Part shown: in pieces, positions 56,584 to 64,000 of the stretch
Numbering within the stretch: the stretch's first letter is position 1
How the letters are laid out: the number at the start of each line of letters is the position of its first letter
NCBI RefSeq assembly: GCF_026072635.1
Contig: NZ_AP023081.1
Coordinates: forward strand, 3,592,501 to 3,656,500
DNA length: 64,000 bases
DNA from: Pseudomonas solani
GTDB lineage: Bacteria; Pseudomonadota; Gammaproteobacteria; Pseudomonadales; Pseudomonadaceae
Direction: 5' to 3'
The notes under the pieces: model-generated
Database searches by the model: none
The model's input: only the letters and a program-made list of their open reading frames with translations
Told to the model about the DNA's origin: nothing
Translations under genes and position numbers: made by a program

Positions 56584-56612
56584 ATGACGTTTCCGTGATG
56601 CTTGAATGACAG
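56584..56612 (-). promoter_or_regulatory. PhoB (Pho) box upstream of olsB
   Basis: On the minus strand CTGTCAT, then GCATCAC and ACGTCAT, place three TCA cores exactly 11 bp apart. The first half-site matches the Pho consensus CTGTCAT fully. It lies 92 bases before olsB and just before the divergent gene at 56631. Confidence 0.65.
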
Positions 56613-56630
56613 CGACCAAAGGAGCCTGAA

Positions 56631-57515
56631 ATGACCTGGCAACGCCTGCTGGAGATCAACGACCGCCTGCCCGCAGCCCCCCTGGAGGACTGGTACGGCG
56701 CACTGCTGGAGCGCCTGGGCGAGGCCTCGCCCTTCGAACTGGCGGTGCTCGGCGGCCGGCTCGCGGCGACCCCGGGGCTGGCTTTCCTCGCCGGCTACCA
56801 GGGGGCCCTGCGCCTGCTTTGGCCTTCTGCGCCGCAAAGCCTCGGCGCCTTGTGCGTGACCGAAAGTCGCAGCACCCGCCCGGCTGACATGCACACCCGC
56901 CTGGCCGGCCTGAGCCTGTCCGGGCGCAAGGATTTCGTCACCGCCGCCGATGCCGCCGACTGGCTGCTGGTGGCCGCCCGCGAGGAGGCCGAGGGCCAGC
57001 CGCCGCGCCTGGCCCTGGTGGTGGTGCGTAATGGCGCCCCGGGCGTGCGCATCGAGACCCTGCCGTCGCTGCCGCTGATGCCGGACATCCCCCACGCCCG
57101 CCTGCACCTGGACGCCGCTCATTGCGAGCGCCTGGCCGGCGATGGCTGGGACGCCTACGTGAAACCCTTCCGCAGCATCGAAGACCTGCACGTGCTCGCC
57201 GCCATGGGCGGCTGGCTGCTCGGCGTCGGTCGTGACAGCGGCTGGCCGGAGCCCCTGCAACTGCGCCTGCTGGGGCTGCTCGGCAGCGCTGCCGAGGTGT
57301 CCCGGCTGTGCGCCACCAGCCCGACGATGCACCTGATGCTGGCCGGCCTGTTCGCCCAGTTCGACGGCCTGCGCCCCGAGCTGGAAAGCGCCCTCGTCAG
57401 CGGCCCGCAGGCATGGGCCACGCTGTGGCAACGGGACCAGGGCGTGCTCAGCCTCGCCGTCGGCCCCCGCGCCAAACGCCTGGAAAAAGCCCGCGCCAGC
57501 CTCGGCCTGGGCTGA
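56631..57515 (+). CDS. Acyl-CoA dehydrogenase-like protein, 294 aa
   Basis: The central part (ALCVTESRSTRPADMHTRLAG, then LSLSGRKDFVTAADAADWLLVAAR) resembles the middle beta domain of acyl-CoA dehydrogenases, and the C-terminal half is helical. The protein is shorter than a usual ACAD (about 380 aa), and no clear catalytic glutamate or FAD-contact motif is seen, so it may be a non-enzymatic or divergent member. It starts at ATG 56631 after AAAGGAG, divergent from olsB across 138 bases. The function is unknown. Confidence 0.75.
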   Translation: MTWQRLLEINDRLPAAPLEDWYGALLERLGEASPFELAVLGGRLAATPGLAFLAGYQGALRLLWPSAPQSLGALCVTESRSTRPADMHTRLAGLSLSGRKDFVTAADAADWLLVAAREEAEGQPPRLALVVVRNGAPGVRIETLPSLPLMPDIPHARLHLDAAHCERLAGDGWDAYVKPFRSIEDLHVLAAMGGWLLGVGRDSGWPEPLQLRLLGLLGSAAEVSRLCATSPTMHLMLAGLFAQFDGLRPELESALVSGPQAWATLWQRDQGVLSLAVGPRAKRLEKARASLGLG

Positions 57516-57989
57516 ACTGCAGAACTCCGTAGGTTGGGCTTGTTTCGTAGGATGGGTAGAGCTACGCGAAACCCATCATCGGGGGCCCGGCCGGACCTCT
57601 GGAAGGAAATCGAGGCTGGTCGGGGCGCGGGACCCCGTAGGTTGGGCTGAGGCACGAAGCCCAACATCGCGCGGCCGAGCGTCGCACCGTTGGGCCTCGC
57701 TGCGCTCGGCGCCAACCTACGGCACGCACCGGTAGGTCGGGTGCGCCCGACACTGTCGGAGCCCCGCCGGCCCTCGCCTGGTGGAGGAAAAAAGCGTCCT
57801 CCACCCTACGCCGGCCCCATCTCCGAGCAGGGCGGCTCATCGCCCGCCGCACGTCGCTCCACGCCAATCGCGACGCAGCGCCCGCCCCTGCGACGTTTTC
57901 GCCCTTGACGCCGGGTTCGCTTGATTCAGGTCAGTACGGGAAAAATCCACAACCACGATGCTGGCCGCAGCAACCAATTCGAGGTTTCC
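57516..57989. repeat. Cluster of REP-like palindromes
   Basis: At least five hairpins follow one another: GATGGGT/ACCCATC (about 57552-57585), TTGGGC/GCCCAA (about 57642-57665), the 33-nt unit 57689-57721 identical to 40856-40888, GTCGGG/CCCGAC (about 57736-57753), and GGTGGAGG/CCTCCACC (about 57780-57805). Several carry GTAGG or CCTAC ends. No gene is supported before the ribosome site at 57981. Confidence 0.8.
57921..57934 (+). promoter_or_regulatory. Weak Anr/FNR-like site
   Basis: TTGAT-TCAG-GTCAG has one perfect half-site and three of five positions in the other, 56 bases before the next start codon. It is suggestive because the downstream protein has an oxygen-binding di-iron-like fold. 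Confidence 0.3.
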
Positions 57990-58775
57990 ATGCGGCGTGA
58001 ACCCATAGTGCTGTTCGATAACGGCACCCACCAATGCCTGATGTTCGATGACCTGGTCAGTGGCGATGGCGTGCAGTCCAACCAGTTCCTGATCACCGAC
58101 CACGAGCAATACCTGCTGCTCGACCCGGGCGGCGACCTGACCTACACCCCCCTGTCGCTGGAGCTGTCCAAGCACATCCCGCTGCAGGAGCTGACCTACA
58201 TCTTCGCCTCCCACCAGGACCCGGACATCATCGCGTCGCTGGACAAGTGGCTGCTGCACACCCGCGCCAAGGTCATCTGCTCCAAGCTCTGGGCGCGCTT
58301 CCTGCCGCACCTGACGGCCAACTACCTGGCCATCAGCCACGGCATTTCCACCTACGACCGCATCATCGCGCTGCCGGACCGTGGCCAGTCGATCCCGCTG
58401 GGGCGTTGCAACCTCAAGGCGGTGCCGGCGCACTTCCTGCATTCGGTGGGCAACTTCCAGATCTACGACCCGATCAGCAAGATCCTCTTCTCCGGCGACA
58501 TGGGCGCGTCCATGGTCGATGACGCCAACCCGGTGCGCGACTTCGTCAACCACGTGCCCGAGATGGAGGGCTTCCACCGCCGCTACATGGCCGGCAACAA
58601 GGCCTGTCGCCTGTGGGCCGCCATGGTTCGCGAAATGGATGTGGAAATGATCGTGCCGCAACACGGCCGGCCCTTCATGGGCAAGGAAATGATCAGCGCC
58701 TTCCTCTACTGGATCGAGAACCTGCAATGCGGCCTCGACCTGATGGGCCCGGACGACTACCGCCTGCCGCGCTGA
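57990..58775 (+). CDS. Metallo-beta-lactamase-fold protein of the oxygen-binding di-iron (ODP) type, 261 aa
   Basis: This is an MBL fold resembling the di-iron domain of flavodiiron proteins but without the flavodoxin domain. Candidate metal ligands are ASHQDPDI, HFLHSVGNF, SGDMG and VPQHGRP. Flavodiiron proteins reduce oxygen or nitric oxide; stand-alone ODP proteins can be oxygen sensors, as in some chemotaxis systems. The start ATG 57990 (MRREPIVLFDNG) has GAGG before it. A weak Anr-like site lies upstream. Substrate and partner are unknown. Confidence 0.83.
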   Translation: MRREPIVLFDNGTHQCLMFDDLVSGDGVQSNQFLITDHEQYLLLDPGGDLTYTPLSLELSKHIPLQELTYIFASHQDPDIIASLDKWLLHTRAKVICSKLWARFLPHLTANYLAISHGISTYDRIIALPDRGQSIPLGRCNLKAVPAHFLHSVGNFQIYDPISKILFSGDMGASMVDDANPVRDFVNHVPEMEGFHRRYMAGNKACRLWAAMVREMDVEMIVPQHGRPFMGKEMISAFLYWIENLQCGLDLMGPDDYRLPR

Positions 58776-58787
58776 GCACTGACCTTC

Positions 58788-58828
58788 GCGCCGAATGTCC
58801 CTTGAAGCGGCACGTTCGGCGCTTTTTA
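58788..58828 (+). terminator. Terminator of the ODP-type gene
   Basis: GCGCCGAA (58788-58795) pairs with TTCGGCGC (58815-58822) with a 19-base loop that can extend the stem, followed by T5. Confidence 0.8.
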
Positions 58829-58883
58829 GCGTCATCTTCCCCGTGCTAGGGTTCCGCCTCCGCTGACAACAAGAGGCTGACCA

Positions 58884-59996
58884 ATGCCCGTCCCGCTGCT
58901 GCGAACCCTGAGCCTGACGCTCGGCCTCTGCGCCGCCACGCTCGCCCACGGCGAAACCTGGCCCGGCGCCGAATGGGCCCAGGGCGCCAAACCGTCCGGC
59001 GCCGCCCTCGACGCCTTCGAAGCCTATGCCTTCCCCACCCGTGACGATGCCCAGCGCAAGGGCGTGCGCACCGACGCCGTGGTGGTGATCCGCGATGGCC
59101 AGCTCATCTACGAACGCTACGCCGGCCCCACCCGCGCCGAGACGCCGCACCTCACCTGGTCGGTGAGCAAGAGCCTGCTCGCCGCCACCCTCGGCGTGGC
59201 CTACGGCGAAGGCCGCTTCAAGCTCGACGACCCGGTCGCCCGCCACTACCCGGCCTTCGCCGGCCATGGCGCGGTGCAGATGAACCACCTGCTGCACTGG
59301 GCCTCGGGCCTGGCCTGGCAGGAAGACTACGAATACGCGCCGCTGAAATCCTCGGTGGTGGCCATGCTCTACACCCGGGGCCGTGGCGACATGGCCGCCT
59401 TCGCGGCGGAACACCCGCTGGACGCCGTGCCGGGCAAGCGCTTCCGCTACTCCAGCGGCGACAGCAACGTGCTCTCCGCCGCGCTCAAGGGTATGGTCGG
59501 CGCGGCCTACAAGGACTATCCCTGGACCGCGCTGTTCGACCCCCTGGGCATCCGCTCGGCGGTGTGGGAAACCGACGCCGCCGGCACTTTCGTCGGTTCG
59601 TCCTATGCCTACATGAGCGCCCGTGACCTCGCCCGCGTCGGCCTGCTGATGCAGCGCGACGGGCGCTGGGGCGAGCGCCAGCTGCTGCCCAAGGAATGGG
59701 TGGCGTTCAACCGCAAGCCCTTCGCCGAATTCCGCACCGACCCCAAGCACCCCGACGATGCAGTGCCCGGCGGGCACTGGTGGCTCAACGCGGTGGTGGC
59801 CGGCAGTGCCAAGCCCTGGCCGGATGCGCCCGAAGACGCCTTCGCCGCCCTCGGCCACTGGGGCCAGGCGCTCTATGTGCTGCCGGCGCAAAAGCTGGTG
59901 ATCGTTCGCTACGCCGATGACCGCGACAAGAGCTACCAGCACAACCAGTTCCTCAAGCTGGCCCAGGCGGCCTTCGCCCAGGAGGTGCAGCCATGA
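58884..59996 (+). CDS. Serine hydrolase of the beta-lactamase / penicillin-binding-protein class C type, 370 aa
   Basis: There is a signal peptide (MPVPLLRTLSLTLGLCAATLAHG, about 23 residues), then a class C beta-lactamase-like domain. The catalytic SxxK is S93-VSK (TWSVSKSLLA) and the second motif is likely FRYSSGDSN with Y189. It is probably a periplasmic esterase or peptidase rather than a true beta-lactamase, since such proteins are widespread. AGAGG precedes ATG 58884. The stop overlaps the next start by four bases. Confidence 0.87.
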   Translation: MPVPLLRTLSLTLGLCAATLAHGETWPGAEWAQGAKPSGAALDAFEAYAFPTRDDAQRKGVRTDAVVVIRDGQLIYERYAGPTRAETPHLTWSVSKSLLAATLGVAYGEGRFKLDDPVARHYPAFAGHGAVQMNHLLHWASGLAWQEDYEYAPLKSSVVAMLYTRGRGDMAAFAAEHPLDAVPGKRFRYSSGDSNVLSAALKGMVGAAYKDYPWTALFDPLGIRSAVWETDAAGTFVGSSYAYMSARDLARVGLLMQRDGRWGERQLLPKEWVAFNRKPFAEFRTDPKHPDDAVPGGHWWLNAVVAGSAKPWPDAPEDAFAALGHWGQALYVLPAQKLVIVRYADDRDKSYQHNQFLKLAQAAFAQEVQP

Positions 59997-60325
59997 TCCG
60001 CCGCCACCCGATCCTCGCCATCCTGGTGCTGCTGCTCCTGGTGCTGGCCGGCCTGGCCTGGCAGAACCGCGTCCATATCCAGGCCTTCCCCGGCATCATC
60101 AGCGCCTACACCGCCAAGGAGTACTGCTCCTGCCGCTACGTCATGGACAACCCGGCGGACTACTGCGTGGGCTACGTGAAGCAATACGTGCCCACCAGCG
60201 CCTTCCTCGATGACGCCGCCGCCAAGCGCGTGACCTCCCGCGGCCTCGGCGCCACCTCCACCGCCGCCTGGCTCGGCCCGCGCCAGGGCTGCCAGCTGCT
60301 GCCCGAGGCCGACCGCCTGCCCTGA
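59993..60325 (+). CDS. Small membrane-anchored cysteine-containing protein, 110 aa
   Basis: One N-terminal membrane segment (about 6-23, ILAILVLLLLVLAGLAW) is followed by a periplasmic part of about 85 residues with four cysteines (EYCSCRYV, DYCVGYV and GCQLLP), which could form disulfides. The start overlaps the serine hydrolase stop (ATGA), so the two are coupled and likely work together, perhaps as enzyme and partner. No known domain is recognised. Confidence 0.8.
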   Translation: MIRRHPILAILVLLLLVLAGLAWQNRVHIQAFPGIISAYTAKEYCSCRYVMDNPADYCVGYVKQYVPTSAFLDDAAAKRVTSRGLGATSTAAWLGPRQGCQLLPEADRLP

Positions 60326-60367
60326 CGGCGGCGCCGCACCGGGGCGGGCCACGCGCCCGCGCCCGGT

Positions 60368-60384
60368 GTTCCACCCTGTGGAAC
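60368..60384. promoter_or_regulatory. Perfect 7-bp inverted repeat before the M20 gene
   Basis: GTTCCAC-CCT-GTGGAAC is a perfect dyad 10 bases before the large hairpin. It may be an operator or part of a terminator for the upstream gene, but it lacks a T run. Confidence 0.45.
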
Positions 60385-60393
60385 CGTCTTCGA

Positions 60394-60465
60394 TTGTTCT
60401 CCTCGCCCCGTGGCGCTTGACTGGGGCCGGGCCGCCTTCCCGGGTGGCCACGACGAGGAGAACAA
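60394..60465 (+). promoter_or_regulatory. Long stem-loop sequestering the ribosome binding site of the M20 gene
   Basis: TTGTTCTCCTCG (60394-60405) pairs perfectly with CGAGGAGAACAA (60454-60465). An inner stem, CGTGGC (60409-60414) with GCCACG (60447-60452), stacks on it. The GAGGAG ribosome site (60455-60460) is fully inside the outer stem, so translation of the M20 gene should depend on opening it. No known riboswitch class is recognised. Confidence 0.6.
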
Positions 60466-60470
60466 CAACA

Positions 60471-61679
60471 ATGACCCGTTACGCGCACATCCCTGCCTGG
60501 CTGCATGGCATCGACGACGAGCTGCGTCGCCTGCGCCAGGACATCCACGCCCACCCCGAACTGGGCTTCGAGGAAACCCGCACCGCCGAGCTGGTGGCCC
60601 GTGCCCTTGAGGGTTGGGGCTACGAGGTGCACCGGGGCATCGGCCGCACCGGCGTGGTCGGCGTGCTGCGCCGGGGCGACGGCACGCGGCGCCTGGGGCT
60701 GCGCGCCGACATGGATGCGCTGCCCATCACCGAAGCCACCGGGGTTGCCCACAGCAGCCGCCACGCCGGCTGCATGCACGCCTGCGGCCATGACGGCCAC
60801 ACCGCGATGCTGCTGGGGGCCGCACGCTACCTGGCCGAGGCCGGGCGCTTCGAGGGCACCCTCAACCTGATCTTCCAGCCCGCCGAGGAAGGGCAGGGCG
60901 GCGCCGAGGCGATGCTCGCCGACGGCCTGCTGGAACGCTTCCCCTGCGATGCGCTGTTCGCCATGCACAACATGCCGGGGCTGGAGGCGGGGCGCATGGC
61001 CTTCCGCGCCGGGCCGGTGATGGCCTCCCAGGACCTGCTGGAGGTGACCCTGGAAGGCGTCGGCGGCCACGGCTCCATGCCGCACCTGTGCATCGACCCG
61101 CTGGTGGCCGCCGCCGATATCATCATGGCGTTGCAGACGGTGGTGGCGCGCAACATCGATGCGCAACGTGCCGCCGTGGTCACCGTGGGCGCGCTGCAGG
61201 CGGGGGAGGCGGCCAACGTCGTCCCGCAGACCGCCTTGCTGCGCCTGAGCCTGCGGGCACTGGACCCGCAGGTGCGTGAACTGCAGCTGCAGCGGGTCAC
61301 GGCCATCATCCGTGGGCATGCCGCGAGCCACGGTTGCCGCGTGGCCATCGAGCACCGCCCGGCCTACCCGGTGACGGTCAACCATGCGGCCGAGACCGCC
61401 TTCGCCCGTGACGTGGCCACCGGGCTGCTGGGGGAGGGCGCGGTGCAGGAGGCGCAAACGCTGATGGGCAGCGAAGACTTCGGCTGGATGCTGCAGCGCT
61501 GCCCCGGCAGCTACCTGATGATCGGCAACGGCGAGGGGCCGATGGTCCACAACCCCGGCTACGACTTCAACGACGACATCCTCGGCCGTGGCGCCGCCTA
61601 CTGGGCCGCCCTGGCGGAGGCCTGGCTGCAGGCCGCCCGCAGCGACCTGCCCAGCCGCGCGACCGCCGCCCACGCCTAA
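60471..61679 (+). CDS. M20 family amidohydrolase (hippurate hydrolase-like), 402 aa
   Basis: This is a metal-dependent amidohydrolase that removes acyl groups from N-acyl amino acids or similar amides. Metal-binding segments are visible (RADMDALP, HACGHDGHTAM, FQPAEEGQGG and MGSEDFGWML). The length is typical of the HipO/AmaA group. ATG 60471 with GAGGAG 10 bases before it is inside a strong hairpin. A transporter and an amidase follow closely in the same direction, so this is probably an operon for uptake and breakdown of an amide compound. Confidence 0.9.
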   Translation: MTRYAHIPAWLHGIDDELRRLRQDIHAHPELGFEETRTAELVARALEGWGYEVHRGIGRTGVVGVLRRGDGTRRLGLRADMDALPITEATGVAHSSRHAGCMHACGHDGHTAMLLGAARYLAEAGRFEGTLNLIFQPAEEGQGGAEAMLADGLLERFPCDALFAMHNMPGLEAGRMAFRAGPVMASQDLLEVTLEGVGGHGSMPHLCIDPLVAAADIIMALQTVVARNIDAQRAAVVTVGALQAGEAANVVPQTALLRLSLRALDPQVRELQLQRVTAIIRGHAASHGCRVAIEHRPAYPVTVNHAAETAFARDVATGLLGEGAVQEAQTLMGSEDFGWMLQRCPGSYLMIGNGEGPMVHNPGYDFNDDILGRGAAYWAALAEAWLQAARSDLPSRATAAHA

Positions 61680-61696
61680 GCCCCCGGAGGCTCACC

Positions 61697-63031
61697 ATGC
61701 ACACGCCAACCCGCGGCGCCTCGCGCGGCCGCCAGGTGACCGCTGCCGTCATCGGCAACGCCCTCGAGTGGTACGACTTCATCGTCTATGGCTTCCTGGC
61801 CAGCATCATCGCCAGGCTGTTCTTCCCGTCCGACAACGAATACACCTCGTTGCTGATGGCCCTGGCCACCTTCGGCGTCGGCTTCTTCATGCGCCCGGTC
61901 GGCGGCGTGCTGCTGGGCCTCTACGCCGACCGCAAGGGACGCAAGGCGGCCATGCAGCTGATCATCCTGCTGATGACCCTCTCCATCGCCCTGATCGCCT
62001 TCGCCCCGGATTACGCCGCCATCGGCCTCGGTGCGCCGCTGCTGATCGTGGTCGCGCGGATGATCCAGGGCTTCGCCACCGGCGGCGAATACGCCAGCGC
62101 CACGGCCTTCCTGGTGGAGTGTGCGCCGGCCAACCGCCGTGGCCTCTATGGCTCCTGGCAGCTGTTCGGCCAGTGCCTGGCGGTGTTCGCCGGCTCCGGC
62201 ATGGGCGCGCTGGTCACCCACACGCTCTCGCCGGAGGCGCTGGACAGCTGGGGTTGGCGCCTGCCCTTCGTCATCGGCCTGCTGATCGGCCCGGTGGGGC
62301 TGTGGATGCGCCGGCACATGGAGGAGACCGAAGCCTTCCTCGAAAGCCGCGCCAGCCAAGGTGGGGAGAACCTCAGCCTGGGGCGGATGCTGCGGGACAA
62401 CCGGCGCGCCGTGCTGGTGACCCTGGGCAATACCATCAGCGGCACCGTGGCCTTCTACGTGGTGCTGGTGAACATGCCCACCTTCGCCCACAGGCAGCTC
62501 GGCCTGCCGCTGGACCAGGTGTTCATGGTGCAGATGGCGGCGGTGGCGCTGATGACCCTGGTGATCCCCATTGCCGGCGCACTCTCCGACCTCTACGGCC
62601 GGCGGCCGGTACTGCTGGCGGGCACCTTCGCCTTCTTCGTGCTGGTCTACCCGCTATTCAACTGGGTCGCGGCGGCGCCCAGCCTGGAGCGCCTGCTGGT
62701 GATGCAACTGCTGCTGTGCGCCTCGATCGGTGTGCTGTACGGGCCAGGCCCCACCGCCGGCGCCGAGCAGTTCCCCACCGGGGTGCGTTCCACCGGGCTG
62801 GCGCTGTCCAATAACCTGGGGGTGATGCTCTTCGGCGGCTTCGCGCCCTTCATCGTCACCTGGCTGACCCAGGCCACCGCCGACCCGGTGGCCCCGGCGT
62901 ACTACGTGCTGTTCGCCGCCAGCATCGGGCTGGTCTCGGCCTGGTACCTGCGCGAAGGCGCACCCGCTGCATTGGAACGTCGTGAGCGCCGCCGGCTGCT
63001 CGCTCAAGCCACCCGGAGCCTCGTCGAATGA
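61697..63031 (+). CDS. MFS transporter of the metabolite:proton symporter (MHS) family, 444 aa
   Basis: Twelve membrane segments are predicted. The MHS signature IGNALEWYDFIVYGFLASI and the loop YADRKGRKAAMQ place it with citrate, shikimate, proline/betaine and ketoglutarate symporters. It probably imports the substrate for the flanking amidohydrolase and amidase. GGAGG at 61685-61689 precedes ATG 61697. Its stop overlaps the amidase start by four bases. The substrate cannot be told from the sequence. Confidence 0.9.
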   Translation: MHTPTRGASRGRQVTAAVIGNALEWYDFIVYGFLASIIARLFFPSDNEYTSLLMALATFGVGFFMRPVGGVLLGLYADRKGRKAAMQLIILLMTLSIALIAFAPDYAAIGLGAPLLIVVARMIQGFATGGEYASATAFLVECAPANRRGLYGSWQLFGQCLAVFAGSGMGALVTHTLSPEALDSWGWRLPFVIGLLIGPVGLWMRRHMEETEAFLESRASQGGENLSLGRMLRDNRRAVLVTLGNTISGTVAFYVVLVNMPTFAHRQLGLPLDQVFMVQMAAVALMTLVIPIAGALSDLYGRRPVLLAGTFAFFVLVYPLFNWVAAAPSLERLLVMQLLLCASIGVLYGPGPTAGAEQFPTGVRSTGLALSNNLGVMLFGGFAPFIVTWLTQATADPVAPAYYVLFAASIGLVSAWYLREGAPAALERRERRRLLAQATRSLVE

Positions 63032-64000
63032 GCCGTTTCGAATACTCCCTCGCCGAGCTGGCTGTGCAGGCGGCGAGCAGCGAGATCGTCGCCCTCGGCG
63101 CGCTGGCGCTGTCCGAAGCCATCCGTACCCGGCAGCTGTCCTGCCGGGAGGTGATGCAGGCCTACCTGGAACAGATCCACCGCCTCAACCCACGGGTCAA
63201 CGCCCTGGTGGGCGTGCGGCCGGACGAACACCTGCTGGCCGAGGCCGAGCAGCGCGACCGCCTGCTGGCGCAGGGGCAGTGGCTTGGCTGGATGCACGGC
63301 ATGCCCCAGGCGCCCAAGGACCTGGCCGCCGTCGCCGGCATGGTCACCAGCTTCGGCTCGCCGCTGTTCGCCGGGCAGGTGACCGAGCACGACGTCCACG
63401 TGGTGGCCCGCGCCCGCGCCGCCGGGGCGATCTTCATCGGTCGCAGCAACACCCCGGAGTTCGGCCTCGGCTCGCACACCTACAACCGCGTCCACGGCAC
63501 CACCGGCAATGCCTACGACCCGGTGCTCAGCGCCGGGGGCAGCAGCGGCGGGGCGGCGGTGGCCCTGGCGTTGCGCATGCTGCCGGTGGCCGATGGCAGC
63601 GACATGATGGGCTCGCTGCGCAACCCTGCCGCCTTCAACAACGTCTATGGCCTGCGCCCGTCCCAGGGGCGGGTGCCGGTGGGGCCGACGCCGGAACTGT
63701 TCGCCCAGCAACTGGCCACCGAAGGGCCCATGGGGCGCAGCGTGGCCGATGTCGCCGCCTTGCTGCGCACCCAGGCGGGCTATGCGGCGGGGGCGCCGCT
63801 GTCGCTGAACACCGGGGACGACCTGGCCGGCTCGCTGGAGCGCGACGTGCGCGGCCTGCGCATCGGTTGGCTGGGCGACCTCGGCGGCCACCTGCCCATG
63901 GAGCCGGGGCTGCTCGGCCTGTGTGAAACGGCGCTGGATGATTTCCGTGCCCTCGGCTGCGAGGTGGAGCCGTGCAGCGTGGCGTTCGACCCGGAGCGGC
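63028..64000 (+). CDS. Amidase signature family enzyme (3' end outside window)
   Basis: This is an amidase that hydrolyses a carboxamide to acid and ammonia. The Ser-cisSer-Lys triad is recognisable: K97 in APKDLA, S172 in GGSSGG and S196 in MMGSLRNPA. The spacing K+75 and K+99 equals that of FAAH (142, 217, 241). The frame is open for 324 codons to the window edge, where roughly 150 residues should be missing. ATG 63028 overlaps the transporter stop (ATGA), so it is coupled to the operon. Confidence 0.92.
   Translation, partial: MSRFEYSLAELAVQAASSEIVALGALALSEAIRTRQLSCREVMQAYLEQIHRLNPRVNALVGVRPDEHLLAEAEQRDRLLAQGQWLGWMHGMPQAPKDLAAVAGMVTSFGSPLFAGQVTEHDVHVVARARAAGAIFIGRSNTPEFGLGSHTYNRVHGTTGNAYDPVLSAGGSSGGAAVALALRMLPVADGSDMMGSLRNPAAFNNVYGLRPSQGRVPVGPTPELFAQQLATEGPMGRSVADVAALLRTQAGYAAGAPLSLNTGDDLAGSLERDVRGLRIGWLGDLGGHLPMEPGLLGLCETALDDFRALGCEVEPCSVAFDPER

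Noticed and set aside
58884..59996. Calling the SxxK hydrolase a resistance beta-lactamase
   Set aside because: Only the SxxK motif and a Tyr motif are clear. Class C enzymes carry a YAN and KTG pattern that I do not see, so a general serine hydrolase is safer.

Overview
The window reads as a chromosomal segment of a high-GC Pseudomonas, fairly close to P. aeruginosa. From memory, the gene order follows the PAO1 stretch from lpxC (PA4406) down to olsB (PA4350), including secA-argJ, groES-groEL, colR-colS, mexV-mexW, the imelysin locus, bifA, sodB, pyeR-pyeM-xenB and olsB-olsA. Rho-independent terminators, an Anr-type box, a PhoB-type box and a sigma-32 promoter fit this assignment. I see no rRNA, tRNA, CRISPR array, phage genes or transposase.

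Layout. 1-8.4 kb: lpxC (5' end cut off), a DciA-like protein, an M23 peptidase, secA, argJ, a GST and a Nudix/ThiE-like fusion. 8.4-8.7 kb: heptamer repeats and a hairpin repeat between convergent genes. 8.7-13.2 kb (minus strand): response regulator, panE-like reductase, PAS histidine kinase and PduO-type adenosyltransferase, packed as an operon. 13.4-20.5 kb: yajQ, an MscS channel, ampG (3' end apparently frameshifted), an alkyltransferase-like protein, a DUF481 protein, a FabG-like SDR, a HugZ-like protein and fxsA. 20.6-25.7 kb: groES-groEL behind a sigma-32 promoter, a PAP2 phosphatase and colR-colS, with two ColR-type boxes flanking the latter. 25.7-27.6 kb: a small exported protein and inaA, each preceded by related noncoding DNA that starts with a sigma-54-like GG-N10-GC motif. 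27.6-34 kb: mexV-mexW and a chemoreceptor.

34-39.2 kb: an envelope iron-related locus with two imelysin-family lipoproteins, a di-heme oxidoreductase and a DUF1513 protein, with a Fur-like site upstream. 39.3-49.9 kb: lemA and a GIDE-domain protein carrying an EF-hand, bifA, sodB, a LysE exporter, an ACT protein, an ArgP-like regulator, a saccharopine-dehydrogenase-like enzyme, a frameshifted epimerase and a coiled-coil membrane protein. 49.97-50.51 kb: a transposase-less element with 29-bp terminal inverted repeats. 50.7-57.5 kb: xenB-pyeM-pyeR, acpH, a universal stress protein, olsB-olsA and an ACAD-like protein. 57.5-64 kb: clustered REP-like palindromes, then an MBL-fold protein, a serine hydrolase with a small membrane protein, and a probable amide-catabolic operon (M20 amidohydrolase, MHS-type transporter, amidase cut by the window end).

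Most of the window is conserved core: envelope biogenesis (lpxC, secA, ampG, olsBA, PAP2), protein folding, signalling and efflux. The most unusual parts are noncoding: the duplicated element around the 74-aa gene and inaA, the inverted-repeat element at 50 kb, and a long hairpin that buries the ribosome binding site of the M20 gene. Two likely one-base indels next to short G runs (ampG and the epimerase) could be real mutations or sequencing errors.
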